Made by a program: the position numbers and the translations under genes. From assembly GCA_003551945.1 (NCBI GenBank), contig PUNZ01000189.1:1-29205 (forward strand): a stretch of DNA of 29,205 nt, written 5' to 3'. Below the pieces are notes generated by a model. It did not search any database and was not told the origin of the DNA. It worked only from the letters and a program-made list of their open reading frames with translations. This document shows, piece by piece, positions 8,351 to 16,180 of this stretch (position 1 is the stretch's first letter; every line of letters starts with the position of its first letter). Origin of the DNA: Halovenus sp. (GTDB lineage Archaea > Halobacteriota > Halobacteria > Halobacteriales > Haloarculaceae).

Positions 8351-10014
8351 AGGTCTTCGTCGCTCGATTTGAGCGAGCCCTGAAGCATCGTTTCGAGTTG
8401 ATTTTCCAGTTCGAACCGTTGCACCTTGTTCGTTGCACTCCGTGGGAGTGCATCCTGGAAGAAGACACGACGTGGGTGCGCATAGGAGGCCACATGCTCG
8501 AGTGAGAACTTTCGAACCTCCTCTTCGGTGAGTTCTGCACCTTCTTCAGGGACAACAAACGCGACCGGAGCTTGCCCCTTGACTTCGTGCGGTGCGGCCA
8601 CGACGGCTGCTTCGGCGATATCTGGATGCTTGTACAGCGCATCCTCAACCTCAGCAGGATAGATATTGTTCCCGCCGGAGATAATCATATCATCTGCGCG
8701 GTCAACCATCCAGAAGTAGCCGTCTTGGTCAACACGGGCGATATCCTCCGTGTAGAACCACCCGTCATCGTCTTTAACCTCAGCGGTCTTTTCGGGTTTG
8801 TTGTGATATCCTTCGAAAACCTGTGGGCCACGGATAGCGAGTTCACCGGTGACAGCATCAGTGTCGTTGAAATCGATATCCTCGCTTGGGCGCGGATTCA
8901 GGTCATCCGGACCAAGGATTGTTTCTCGGGTATCAGCGTCAACAATCTTCAGTTCGACACCGGGCAGCGGCGGGCCGATACAGCCTGCAGCCTTTTTCAC
9001 GCCTGCAACCGGCTCGATAGTTCCTGCAGGCGAGGTTTCGGTCATTCCCCACCCTTCAATCATTGGGATGTCCCACTCGCGCTCGATTGTCTTTCTGACA
9101 TCATCTGCTAATGGTGCTGCGGCACAGACCACGAAATCCAGCGATGAGAGGTCATACTGCTCCGGATTCTCGCGGTACTCCCTCCACATCTGGGTAAAGA
9201 GCGCAGGAACGCCGGCAAAGGTGGTTGCGTCCTCCGAGTCAAGTGCAGAAAGCACGGTTGGGATGTCGGGTCGTGGCTGCAAATTGACGGTTCCCCCGCG
9301 AACCATAAACGAGCCCATCAGCGCATTGAGTGCGTAAATGTGGAACATCGGTAAGACGAGAACAATTGTATCGTCTGCGTCGATGCCGAGGCCGCTTTTT
9401 CCGTAACTTTCGATGGTTGTGAGCAGGTTTCGATGTGAGAGTTTTACCCCTTTGGGCTGACCGGTTGTCCCGCTGGTGTATGGCTGTGCGGCGATGTCGC
9501 TGAACTCCCTGTCGACGATATCGAATTCCCCTGGTGCCTCCCCCATCTTGTGTGAGAGGTTCATAATATTCCGTTCTTCGTCGCTTTGCCCCGGCGTCAA
9601 CACGGCATCCAGTTCGGCTGATTCGGCAAGGTCCATTGGGTCGTATCCCAGTGTCGACTCAGAAAGGAATGCAGAGCTAATGAGCACCGAGACATCCGCA
9701 TCGTTCAGGACGTACGTGAGCGTCTCCGGGTCCATCCGGAGATTGAGCGGTGTCGCGACGGCCCCCGCTTTTATGGCTCCGTAGTAAGCTGCCGGAAAGA
9801 GTGGCTCGTTCGGAATAAATAGTCCGACCCTGTCGCCGGGTTCGACACCAAGGTCGACAAGCGTATGGGCAATTTTGTTGGCTCGTGCCTCTACTTCGTC
9901 GAAGGTTACTTCTTGTCCCATGAAGCTGAACGCGGTTTTGTCCGTATACCGCGACGCAGCCATCGATGGGATAACCCCGGCATGCTGTATCCGTTCCCCT
10001 TTATGATACTCCAT
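8347..10014 (-). CDS. AMP-forming acyl-CoA synthetase (long-chain fatty-acid-CoA ligase-like)
   Basis: Activates a carboxylic acid to acyl-CoA via an acyl-adenylate (ANL superfamily). It has 555 residues, typical length. Visible motifs: the P-loop-like YTSGTTGQPKG at 179-189; GWGMTETSP at 321-329; the hinge region FYTEDIA-DGYFWMVDRADDMI around 420-444; SGGNNIYPAEVE at 446-457; and the catalytic lysine K530 in PRSATNKVQR. The start is the ATG at 10014, with a TATA-like box about 32 bp upstream. Specificity cannot be set from sequence alone; medium or long-chain fatty acids are the family default. Context with an acyl-CoA dehydrogenase and a carboxyltransferase supports a catabolic role. The C-terminal tail beyond the catalytic domain is short and acidic. 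Confidence 0.92.
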   Translation of the reverse strand: MEYHKGERIQHAGVIPSMAASRYTDKTAFSFMGQEVTFDEVEARANKIAHTLVDLGVEPGDRVGLFIPNEPLFPAAYYGAIKAGAVATPLNLRMDPETLTYVLNDADVSVLISSAFLSESTLGYDPMDLAESAELDAVLTPGQSDEERNIMNLSHKMGEAPGEFDIVDREFSDIAAQPYTSGTTGQPKGVKLSHRNLLTTIESYGKSGLGIDADDTIVLVLPMFHIYALNALMGSFMVRGGTVNLQPRPDIPTVLSALDSEDATTFAGVPALFTQMWREYRENPEQYDLSSLDFVVCAAAPLADDVRKTIEREWDIPMIEGWGMTETSPAGTIEPVAGVKKAAGCIGPPLPGVELKIVDADTRETILGPDDLNPRPSEDIDFNDTDAVTGELAIRGPQVFEGYHNKPEKTAEVKDDDGWFYTEDIARVDQDGYFWMVDRADDMIISGGNNIYPAEVEDALYKHPDIAEAAVVAAPHEVKGQAPVAFVVPEEGAELTEEEVRKFSLEHVASYAHPRRVFFQDALPRSATNKVQRFELENQLETMLQGSLKSSDEDL

Positions 10015-10042
10015 ATCCGAACGTACTTTCTGACCGATAGCT

Positions 10043-10049
10043 CATAAAT
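10043..10049 (-). promoter_or_regulatory. TATA-like box for the acyl-CoA synthetase gene
   Basis: Reading the minus strand, GATTTATGAG is centred about 32 bp before the ATG at 10014, which predicts a very short leader. Inferred from spacing only. Confidence 0.4.
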
Positions 10050-10087
10050 CTTGATGACAATCAAATCGCTCCACTACTGGCTGGCAG

Positions 10088-10642
10088 TTAGAGAGCCCCA
10101 TCAACGCTGTCAAAAGCCCGTTCTGCTGAGAGTTCTTCCAGGGTGGCATCCACGCTCTTTCGAACCTGTTTTATTTCCGAGAGCAAGCTATTGTACTCGT
10201 CAGTCATCTCCTTTCCAGCAGTTTCGAGTGCAGCCTTCTTTGCTGCAAGGCGGAAGAACTTCTGGCTCTGTTGGTCGTATTCACACCAGCGTAACAGCGT
10301 CTCAACGAGGCTCTGGAGCTCCGCGTTGGCAACTGGCTTCGTTCTGTAATCATCAAAGGGTAGCTCAACGATATCCGTATCTGGCTCTACCGCTGTGAGC
10401 ATGGCTACTTTTGCTGTTATACCCATTCTTCGAATCTCTGCTAACACCTCGTCGCCAGATAAGCCGGGCATCCGCCTATCTAATAAAATCACATCAACCG
10501 AATCATCCACTTTCTCAAGAGCCGCTTCGCCGCTATATGCCGTAATGACTGAGTAATTGCGAGAGAGGATTGCGGTGTATGCCTCTGCCAGTTCTTTCTG
10601 GTCTTCAACCACCAGAATTGTCGGTTGTTCCCCCGCTGTCAT
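10088..10642 (-). CDS. Response regulator receiver protein with HalX-type C-terminal domain
   Basis: A 184-residue two-component receiver. The acidic pocket is E13-D14, the phosphoacceptor is D55 in LLDRRMPG, the switch residue is T83 in LTA, and the invariant lysine is K102 in YRTKPV. The receiver domain ends near residue 118; the remaining 65 residues are highly charged and helical and fit the haloarchaeal HalX domain often found after receivers. There is no DNA-binding domain of known type. No histidine kinase lies nearby, so it is an orphan that must receive phosphate from a kinase elsewhere. It sits 73 bp downstream of the start of the acyl-CoA synthetase gene, with both genes on the minus strand, but it has its own upstream gap (10643-10794) with an AAAGATAAC-like box about 33 bp from the start. 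Confidence 0.88.
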   Translation of the reverse strand: MTAGEQPTILVVEDQKELAEAYTAILSRNYSVITAYSGEAALEKVDDSVDVILLDRRMPGLSGDEVLAEIRRMGITAKVAMLTAVEPDTDIVELPFDDYRTKPVANAELQSLVETLLRWCEYDQQSQKFFRLAAKKAALETAGKEMTDEYNSLLSEIKQVRKSVDATLEELSAERAFDSVDGAL

Positions 10643-10794
10643 GGCTACTGTTCGACACCTCTGTCCAATCGGTTATCTTTCAGGATATTCCCACCCATTA
10701 TGCTGCACAGAGACGGGTGTCTATCAAGTAGTTTTCCCCGCGTTCTGTTACATAGTTGACTTTCTGACCGGGCCAGATTGGGCAACGCTTGTTA

Positions 10795-11298
10795 CTATAC
10801 TTTAACTGCCTGCTTGTCAGCGCCACGAGCCTGGCCGGCGTCTGGACGCGTAGCCAACGCTGTTTCAAGACGTGAGAGTCCATCTTCAACCGTCAGATCG
10901 TCTGATTCCTGTCGGTGTGGGTAGACCGCTTTCACTCGTTCGCCGTTGTAGAATGCAAGGCAGAGAACTGGGAAAACCAGCCAGTCGCCACGGTCAGTTT
11001 TACCGGTCGTGTAACACTCTCTGATAGCGAAAAACGGCTGCAACGAACAGCCCGTTTCTGCGGCCCAGTGGCAAAATTCTGCATAGGCCTGCTGGTATTC
11101 ACTGGCGTCAGTCAGTGGCTCCCGAGCGCACCATCGATTGGTCTCCAATTGAGTGTTCACAGATTGCCCCACCAGTTCTCCTAGTCGCTGTTCGATGGCA
11201 TCCACTCGTTTGGATATGGGTGCAGGAAGCTCCTCACGTCGGTAGAGCACCGCCCGGTCAACTTCTGATAGCTCTCGAAGTGTATTCCGTGTATCCAT
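10795..11298 (-). CDS. Uncharacterised acidic haloarchaeal protein
   Basis: A 167-residue soluble protein without signal peptide or membrane segment. The N-terminal 60 residues (RNTLRELSEVDRAVLYRREELP..ISKRVDAIEQRLGEL) are helical and could form a coiled coil. The central part contains a short aromatic and cysteine-containing segment (NRWC.., FCHWAAETGCSLQPFF) followed by a more hydrophobic core (WLVFPVLCLAFYNGERVKAVYPH) that looks like beta structure. The last 30 residues are low complexity. The pattern seems familiar from haloarchaeal conserved hypotheticals, but I cannot name a family or function. It is 37 bp downstream of the next minus-strand gene, so the two probably form an operon. The four cysteines do not form a clear metal site. 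Confidence 0.72.
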   Translation of the reverse strand: MDTRNTLRELSEVDRAVLYRREELPAPISKRVDAIEQRLGELVGQSVNTQLETNRWCAREPLTDASEYQQAYAEFCHWAAETGCSLQPFFAIRECYTTGKTDRGDWLVFPVLCLAFYNGERVKAVYPHRQESDDLTVEDGLSRLETALATRPDAGQARGADKQAVKV

Positions 11299-11335
11299 AA
11301 TGATTCCTCATCCTCTGAGGATAAATAATTTTCTG

Positions 11336-12010
11336 CTATTCATCTGACTCAGGACCAGTATCAGTTTTCGGACCTTCGTCGTTGTCGTTTTCGTCTGGGC
11401 CCTTATCGTCAGCCGAAGGAGTATCATCATCCAGCGTCCCCTTGAGCGAGCGAAGCTCTTCTTCAACGTCTATTGCAACGGACTGTCCTGGCTCCGCTGA
11501 AAGGGGGTCTGTGCCAGTCTCTTCGGACAGTTCTTCGGATGTCTCTCCTTCGTTTGTTCTGCCTCCGGCCGCTGCATCAGAACCCTCTGCCAGTTCGGCC
11601 TGAATCTGTTCTTGGAGCCGTTTTGCATCATCTAACAATCGCTTGGCGCGGTCATCTTCTGGCCGCCCGTCGATTGTGGCATGGAGTTCAGTAAGTACTG
11701 AATCAAGCTGTGAAAGCGTTGCCGTCCCAAGCTGTTCAGCTCTGTGTTTCACTGTGCGTTGATGTGGCGTGGGTTCACGGCCTTCAGCGAGTCGGATTGT
11801 CCGGCGCAATAACTCCAACGCACGAATCTGTGTCTGTAGAAGTAAAATCAGCCCAGGAATCGCGACTTCACTGGTAAATCGGGCGAGCTCCTGTCGTGTG
11901 GGAAGGCGGCCGCGCGGCTTCGGTTCAATTTCTCGCTCGACCCGTTGCAGTTCACGTGTTAATTCTGCAAGCAACTCCGTGAGTTCAGGGTCTGCTCCCC
12001 CAGTAGTCAT
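11336..12010 (-). CDS. Uncharacterised haloarchaeal protein with long acidic disordered tail
   Basis: The 224 residues from the ATG at 12010 have an N-terminal helical half (about 1-120) with a conserved-looking core, PTRQELARFTSEVAIPGLI followed by LQTQIRALELLRRTIRLAEG. From about residue 135 the protein is a charged, low-complexity tail rich in Glu, Asp, Gly and Thr, ending in an Asp/Glu-dominated segment. There is one moderately hydrophobic stretch (VAIPGLILLL) that could be a membrane-associating helix. The start at 12010 is supported by a TATA-like box 27 bp upstream, which predicts a leaderless transcript; a GTG at 12034 would overlap that box. Family recognised only as haloarchaeal conserved hypothetical; function unknown. 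It is probably co-transcribed with the following gene at 10795-11298. Confidence 0.72.
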   Translation of the reverse strand: MTTGGADPELTELLAELTRELQRVEREIEPKPRGRLPTRQELARFTSEVAIPGLILLLQTQIRALELLRRTIRLAEGREPTPHQRTVKHRAEQLGTATLSQLDSVLTELHATIDGRPEDDRAKRLLDDAKRLQEQIQAELAEGSDAAAGGRTNEGETSEELSEETGTDPLSAEPGQSVAIDVEEELRSLKGTLDDDTPSADDKGPDENDNDEGPKTDTGPESDE

Positions 12011-12033
12011 ATCTCTATCTAACGGTACGGACA

Positions 12034-12040
12034 CTAAAAC
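12034..12040 (-). promoter_or_regulatory. TATA-like box, leaderless promoter for the gene starting at 12010
   Basis: The minus strand reads GTTTTAGTGT, centred 27 bp before the ATG at 12010. The spacing matches haloarchaeal leaderless promoters and decides the start codon of that gene. Confidence 0.5.
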
Positions 12041-12108
12041 ATGTGGCGTGCGTTACAGACGAATACGGTCTCATTCCTGAGGGTGGCTTGGTGGACGGAA
12101 CGCATGGC

Positions 12109-12113
12109 TTTAG
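12109..12113 (+). promoter_or_regulatory. TATA-like box, leaderless promoter for the NUP-family gene
   Basis: TTTAG in GGCTTTAGTCG lies about 27 bp before the ATG at 12138, which predicts initiation at or next to the start codon. It is the divergent partner of the minus-strand box at 12034-12040. Confidence 0.45.
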
Positions 12114-12137
12114 TCGCTCAGTTCCAACCGTTGGGAT

Positions 12138-12977
12138 ATGGCTGTTGCACTCTCCGTTGTTGTTCTCCCAGCATTCAATGACCTTCCCGGTGTTCCCGGT
12201 GAAGCCACACCGTGGTACGATGCGTATCGCCCTTCGGAAACGATTGATATCGACGGTGTCGATGAACCGCTCCGGTATACCGAAGATGGACTGGGAATCG
12301 TCCCAACCGGTATTGGGAAAAACGCAGCAGCAGCCACCACGACAGCGTTACTCACAAGTAACAAACTGGACCTCTCGGATACCCTCTTTCTCACTGTGGG
12401 TGTCGCTGGTGGTCCACCATCACTTTCGATTGGATCGGTTGTCATTGCGAGTGCCATCCTTGATTGGGATGATAAATGTCGATTTGACTACCCAACGGAA
12501 GAATCACCGATTGCGCTCAACCCCTACACAGACGGCCAGGGAGTGTACCATCCTGACGGTGATACCGTCGAGCGTACACTAACGCTGACCGATAACGTTG
12601 AGCTAACTACTAGTGATTCGCTGCCACAACGAGTCTCCGACTCACCCGTTATTACACCCGGAACAAATGTCTGTGGCGACGAACTCTGGCACGGAAGTGA
12701 GTTGGCAGCACAGGTCGAATGGCTCGTTTCACACAGCGAAACCACTGACCCCTACAGAGCCACAGAAATGGAAGATGCTGGCACAGCATATGCCCTTTCC
12801 CGCTTTGATGCCCTCTCTCAGTATCTGTGTATTCGCGGTATCGCAAACTATGATAGACCGCTTGATTCGCAGAGTCCTCGAGAGAACTTCTTCAGCGACT
12901 CGTTCGAATCTGGCTTCGCAGTTGGTCTCGAAAATGCTGTCCGGGTTGCCAGGCGAGTCGTTGAAAACGAGCTTTAA
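12138..12977 (+). CDS. Purine nucleoside permease (NUP) family protein, nucleoside-phosphorylase-like fold
   Basis: The 279 residues match the family usually annotated as purine nucleoside permease. Recognisable parts are VVLPAFNDLPGVPGEATPW near the N-terminus, VPTGIGKNAAAATTTALL at about 55-72, the glycine-rich TVGVAGG at 86-92, GTNVCGDELWHG at 175-186 and TEMEDAG at 209-215. The EMED and TVG-AGG segments correspond in position and sequence to nucleoside-binding elements of nucleoside phosphorylases. There is no membrane segment or signal peptide, so the permease name is probably misleading; a soluble nucleoside phosphorylase or hydrolase is a plausible alternative. It shares a divergent promoter region with the 12010 gene and fits the purine-salvage theme of the permease and adenine deaminase at the left of the window. 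Confidence 0.85.
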   Translation: MAVALSVVVLPAFNDLPGVPGEATPWYDAYRPSETIDIDGVDEPLRYTEDGLGIVPTGIGKNAAAATTTALLTSNKLDLSDTLFLTVGVAGGPPSLSIGSVVIASAILDWDDKCRFDYPTEESPIALNPYTDGQGVYHPDGDTVERTLTLTDNVELTTSDSLPQRVSDSPVITPGTNVCGDELWHGSELAAQVEWLVSHSETTDPYRATEMEDAGTAYALSRFDALSQYLCIRGIANYDRPLDSQSPRENFFSDSFESGFAVGLENAVRVARRVVENEL

Positions 12978-13081
12978 TTGCAGCCAACGTGGTGAATATT
13001 GAATCCTGCTAGCTGGATGGTACTTAAACCACCGTAATATTGTGGTGTGTGAGACAAAGCGCTGGAGCCCAACTAGTATAT

Positions 13082-14119
13082 ATGAGTACGGGCACACTGT
13101 CGGTCGGCGTGAATCGTTCGATACAGCCTGAATCTATAACTATTTTGTTATCCCGTGTATCGTTGCTCGGGGTATTGCTCCTCTTCGGGGCGATGACGCT
13201 GTTTGGGTCTCTTCCCTCGCTGGAGACGCAGATGGTTATCTATCTTGTGGGGATGGTTGCCCTTAACCTTCCACACGGTGGCTATGAGCACTTTAGCAAC
13301 CTCCGTTATCGTGGATTGCCATTTGGCTCACGGTACGTGGTCCTCTATCTAGCCGCGATAGCTGCTTTCATCACCCTCTTTTTCATCGCGCCACTGCTTG
13401 CGTTGGCGCTTGCTTTTGCAACAGCCGTTGCGAAAGGAGGCCACGGCGACCTTCGGGTGATGGACGCTGTTGTGGGAAGTTCACATCTCAAATCCCGACT
13501 GCAACGGTCGCTTGCGGCATTTGTCCGTGGTGGGGCGGTAATGATCGTCCCACTCTATTTCTTCCCGGAGACGTACTACATGTTCTCCGCGTACATGTTA
13601 GCGATGTTCGATCCGGGTCTGTCATCAGCACTTTGGGCCGGTATGGAAACAAGCCGGCCGCTACTCGCAGGACTGTATGCTGTTGCTGTTCTCGTTCATC
13701 TTGGTTGGGGACTGCTTGCGGCTGGAGTAACCACATCGTGGATGACGGACCTCGGTGAAACATCGTTGCTTATCGGCTTTTTTGCTGTCGTTCCGGTCGT
13801 TATCTCCATCGGACTGTACTTCCCACTTTGGTACTCAATGCGACAGTCCGGCCGGAGTGCCTATGTTCACCGCAAAACGGCTGATGAACACGATGGGCTC
13901 CCCGTTCCCGTTGTCTGGGGTGCGTTCATCGTCGGTGCGTTTGCAACCGGGCTTGTCGCCGCGTTACTCTGGGTCATTGCACCAAACCCACTTGGAAATG
14001 CGGGACTGCTCCCCGGACTGGTTGCGTTTTACACCATCTTCATCTGTATCGTTGCCTTGCCCCATGTCGTCGTTGGGGAATGGCTTGATGTTGACCGTGG
14101 CATCTGGTACGTCCCGTAG
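13082..14119 (+). CDS. Brp/Blh-family (beta-carotene 15,15'-dioxygenase-like) membrane protein
   Basis: The 345-residue multi-pass membrane protein has eight or more hydrophobic segments. Brp/Blh proteins cleave beta-carotene to retinal, the chromophore of microbial rhodopsins. Family-like motifs are LPHGGYEH (63-70, with H65 and H70), AKGGHGDL (117-124, H121), VHLGWG (205-210, H206) and LPHVVVGEW (327-335, H328). The family's usual YF-LWHSxRH segment is YFPLWYSMRQ here (246-255), so both histidines are replaced by Y251 and Q255. The ATG at 13082 is preferred to a start at 13040, which adds a non-membrane lead. The next gene is a CrtI-type carotenoid desaturase, supporting a carotenoid or retinal role. 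Because expected metal ligands are missing, it may be a paralogue with another activity. Confidence 0.8.
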   Translation: MSTGTLSVGVNRSIQPESITILLSRVSLLGVLLLFGAMTLFGSLPSLETQMVIYLVGMVALNLPHGGYEHFSNLRYRGLPFGSRYVVLYLAAIAAFITLFFIAPLLALALAFATAVAKGGHGDLRVMDAVVGSSHLKSRLQRSLAAFVRGGAVMIVPLYFFPETYYMFSAYMLAMFDPGLSSALWAGMETSRPLLAGLYAVAVLVHLGWGLLAAGVTTSWMTDLGETSLLIGFFAVVPVVISIGLYFPLWYSMRQSGRSAYVHRKTADEHDGLPVPVVWGAFIVGAFATGLVAALLWVIAPNPLGNAGLLPGLVAFYTIFICIVALPHVVVGEWLDVDRGIWYVP

Positions 14120-14169
14120 GTAGTATTCTTTGCTGCCAGTTGCTGGTTCAGGCCTTCTTCGCGTGATAT

Positions 14170-14189
14170 TTGCCGAGTGCGCTCGGCAA
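14170..14189. promoter_or_regulatory. Inverted repeat just upstream of the crtI promoter; candidate operator or blh terminator
   Basis: TTGCCGAG (14170-14177) and CTCGGCAA (14182-14189) are perfect 8-bp arms around TGCG. It lies 50 bp after the Brp/Blh-like stop and ends about 10 bp before the TATA-like box of crtI, where archaeal regulators commonly bind. No T-run follows, which argues against a simple terminator. Confidence 0.5.
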
Positions 14190-14198
14190 TGCCCTCAC

Positions 14199-14206
14199 AT
14201 AAATAA
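14199..14206 (+). promoter_or_regulatory. TATA-like box for the crtI-type gene
   Basis: ATAAATAA is 51-58 bp before the ATG at 14257. With initiation about 25 bp downstream, this predicts a leader of roughly 28-30 nt. No Shine-Dalgarno sequence is evident. Confidence 0.45.
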
Positions 14207-14256
14207 CCTCAATACGACGGCTGCATCCTTTCACTGACCCAGTCGTAATCCCTTAC

Positions 14257-15768
14257 ATGACGGGTCAGCTTGTCGGTCAGTCCGTTGGTATCGTCGGCGG
14301 TGGCATTGGCGGATTGTCTGCCGCCGCGTATCTTGCATCCGAAGGAGCAGATGTCACACTGTATGAACAACATGATGAGGTCGGAGGGGTTGCCGGCCGG
14401 ATTGAGACAGAGACGTTTCGGTTTGATACTGGCCCCTCGTGGTATCTCATGCCGGAACTGTTCGAGCGGTTCTTTGCACACTTTGGCAGTTCCCCGTCTG
14501 ACTTTTACGAACTCGTCCGGTTAGACCCAAACTATCGCGTGTACTGGACAGATGGCGACACGGTCGACGTTCCTGCCGACCCGGAACAAGCAAAAGCTGC
14601 CTTTGAAGAACGTGAATCAGGTGCCGGACATGCGCTTGAGCAGTATCTCGAACAGGCCGCAGAAACGTACGAACTTGGGTTAGATAGGTTTGTGATGGCC
14701 AACCGGACACGGATTCGAGACTACATTGCACTGGACGTGATGCGCTCCGGAAAGGCAATCAACTTTCTTGGCACGATGGACGACCATGTCGACTCCTATT
14801 TTGACAATCCAAAGCTCAAACAGTTAGTCCAGTATACACTGGTCTTTCTCGGTGGCTCGCCGTACAACACGCCAGCGTTGTATACGTTGATGAGTCACGT
14901 CGATTACAACCTTGGTGTCTACTATCCAATTGGTGGGATGATGAAGGTTGTCGATGCGATGGAAGCTGTTGCACAGTCACAGGGAGCAACTATCCACACA
15001 AACACGCCCGTGACAGCCATCGTTCCAGATTCGGAGGGCGTGACAGTTACGGCAGATGGGACCCCTCACCGACATGAGCGGGTTGTCTCAAATGCGCCAC
15101 CGGCACATACCGAACAGGAGTTACTCCCTGATGGGATAGTCGACCGAAAGGCTACATACTGGGATGACCGAACAGTTGGTCCGTCCGCCTTTATGCTGTA
15201 TCTCGGCGTCGAGGGTACGATTGAGGAACTCGAACACCACACGTTGGTTTTACCAACTGATTGGAAGCCGCACTTTGAGGCGGTATTTGACGACCCTGCG
15301 TGGCCGGACCGTCCGTCTTATTACGTTAATGTTCCGTCCAAAACCGACCCAACTGTCGCGCCTGAAGACGGTGAGACGGTTGTGATACTGGTTCCCCTTG
15401 CTGCAGGATTAGATGATCACCAAGCCCAACAAGATGAGTTCCGTGACCAGATTCTTACTGATATCAACGCACAAACTGGGGTTGACCTACGAGACCGGAT
15501 TCAGTTTGAGCGACGAGCCTCGGTTTCGACCTACCGAGACCGCTTTAACAAACTGGAGGGAACAGCACTTGGATTAGCGCACACGCTTTGGCAAACCGGG
15601 CCGCTTCGTCCAGGTCACCGGATTCCCGGTGTTGACCGGGTGTATCATACCGGCGGGAGTGCAAACCCAGGAATCGGCGTTCCGATGTGTCTGTTGAGCG
15701 GTGAGCATGTTACTGAAGCGGTCGTTGCTGACGTTACTGGTAACGGACTCTTGCAGACACTCAGGTGA
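14257..15768 (+). CDS. crtI: CrtI-type carotenoid (phytoene) desaturase
   Basis: A FAD-dependent oxidoreductase of 503 residues that introduces double bases-to-bonds unsaturation, i.e. desaturates phytoene or later carotenoids at the membrane. The N-terminal dinucleotide-binding motif VGIVGGGIGGLSAAAYLAS begins at residue 10, followed by YEQHDEVGGVAGR and FRFDTGPSW (about 54-62). The CrtI C-terminal signature YHTGGSANPGIGVPMCLLSGE lies at 463-483. Length is typical of CrtI. The family includes phytoene desaturase, 3,4-desaturases of bacterioruberin synthesis and retinol-saturase-like enzymes, so the exact step is not certain. It lies 137 bp after a same-strand Brp/Blh-like gene, with its own TATA-like box and an upstream inverted repeat. 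No phytoene synthase is in the window. Confidence 0.9.
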   Translation: MTGQLVGQSVGIVGGGIGGLSAAAYLASEGADVTLYEQHDEVGGVAGRIETETFRFDTGPSWYLMPELFERFFAHFGSSPSDFYELVRLDPNYRVYWTDGDTVDVPADPEQAKAAFEERESGAGHALEQYLEQAAETYELGLDRFVMANRTRIRDYIALDVMRSGKAINFLGTMDDHVDSYFDNPKLKQLVQYTLVFLGGSPYNTPALYTLMSHVDYNLGVYYPIGGMMKVVDAMEAVAQSQGATIHTNTPVTAIVPDSEGVTVTADGTPHRHERVVSNAPPAHTEQELLPDGIVDRKATYWDDRTVGPSAFMLYLGVEGTIEELEHHTLVLPTDWKPHFEAVFDDPAWPDRPSYYVNVPSKTDPTVAPEDGETVVILVPLAAGLDDHQAQQDEFRDQILTDINAQTGVDLRDRIQFERRASVSTYRDRFNKLEGTALGLAHTLWQTGPLRPGHRIPGVDRVYHTGGSANPGIGVPMCLLSGEHVTEAVVADVTGNGLLQTLR

Positions 15769-15775
15769 CTGGTGA

Positions 15776-15781
15776 TTTTTT
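15776..15781 (+). terminator. T-run terminator after crtI
   Basis: Six consecutive T start eight bases after the crtI stop codon. Oligo-T tracts just after stops are the usual archaeal termination signal; there is no clear hairpin. Confidence 0.4.
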
Positions 15782-15830
15782 CTGAAACACCACAAAATAG
15801 AGAAAAGGGTATTCCGTTCTGCATAGACTG

Positions 15831-16016
15831 CTACTGAGAGTCGATCCCTCTGAAATCGCCGTAGAGGAAGAATCCGATGAAAAAGAGAATCAGAATACCA
15901 ACCGCTGTTGCTTCCATATTCGATGCAAGTATGAGGGCGATCCCCAAGAGGAGTCCGATGCCGAATGTGAGGGTATGTGGTAGCTCGTTGATCTGTGTCG
16001 GCGTTGTGAGGTCCAT
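15831..16016 (-). CDS. Small membrane protein, two predicted transmembrane segments
   Basis: A 61-residue protein from the ATG at 16016 with segments TLTFGIGLLLGIALILA and ATAVGILILFFIGFFLYG separated by a short SNME turn. It ends in a short charged tail. The start is chosen because a TTTACAAATA-like box lies about 28 bp upstream, predicting a leaderless transcript; the longer reading to 16091 adds a cysteine-rich lead with no support. No family recognised. It converges with crtI. Confidence 0.55.
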   Translation of the reverse strand: MDLTTPTQINELPHTLTFGIGLLLGIALILASNMEATAVGILILFFIGFFLYGDFRGIDSQ

Positions 16017-16039
16017 GAGAACCTCAATGGATGCCGAAT

Positions 16040-16047
16040 ATTTGTAA
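16040..16047 (-). promoter_or_regulatory. TATA-like box for the small membrane protein gene
   Basis: The minus strand reads TTTACAAATATT, centred about 28 bp before the ATG at 16016. Assigned by spacing only. Confidence 0.35.
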
Positions 16048-16180
16048 ACACCCGTTGCACCTATACTCCGAGAGCAGGAACAACAACGCAATGAAGTGGT
16101 AGTCTATTTTCTGTCCCCTTTGTATTAACCGCGGTAGAGGGCTATCTCACCAAGAGAACCAGGGCAGAACTCTGACTACC

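Noticed and set aside
11382..11603. Plus-strand serine-rich open frame opposite the acidic tail of the 12010 gene
   Set aside because: A Ser-rich product is exactly what the antisense of a Glu/Asp/Thr-rich coding sequence yields.
13488..13763. Minus-strand open frame inside the Brp/Blh-like gene
   Set aside because: Basic, low-quality translation overlapping a clear multi-pass membrane protein; typical shadow frame.
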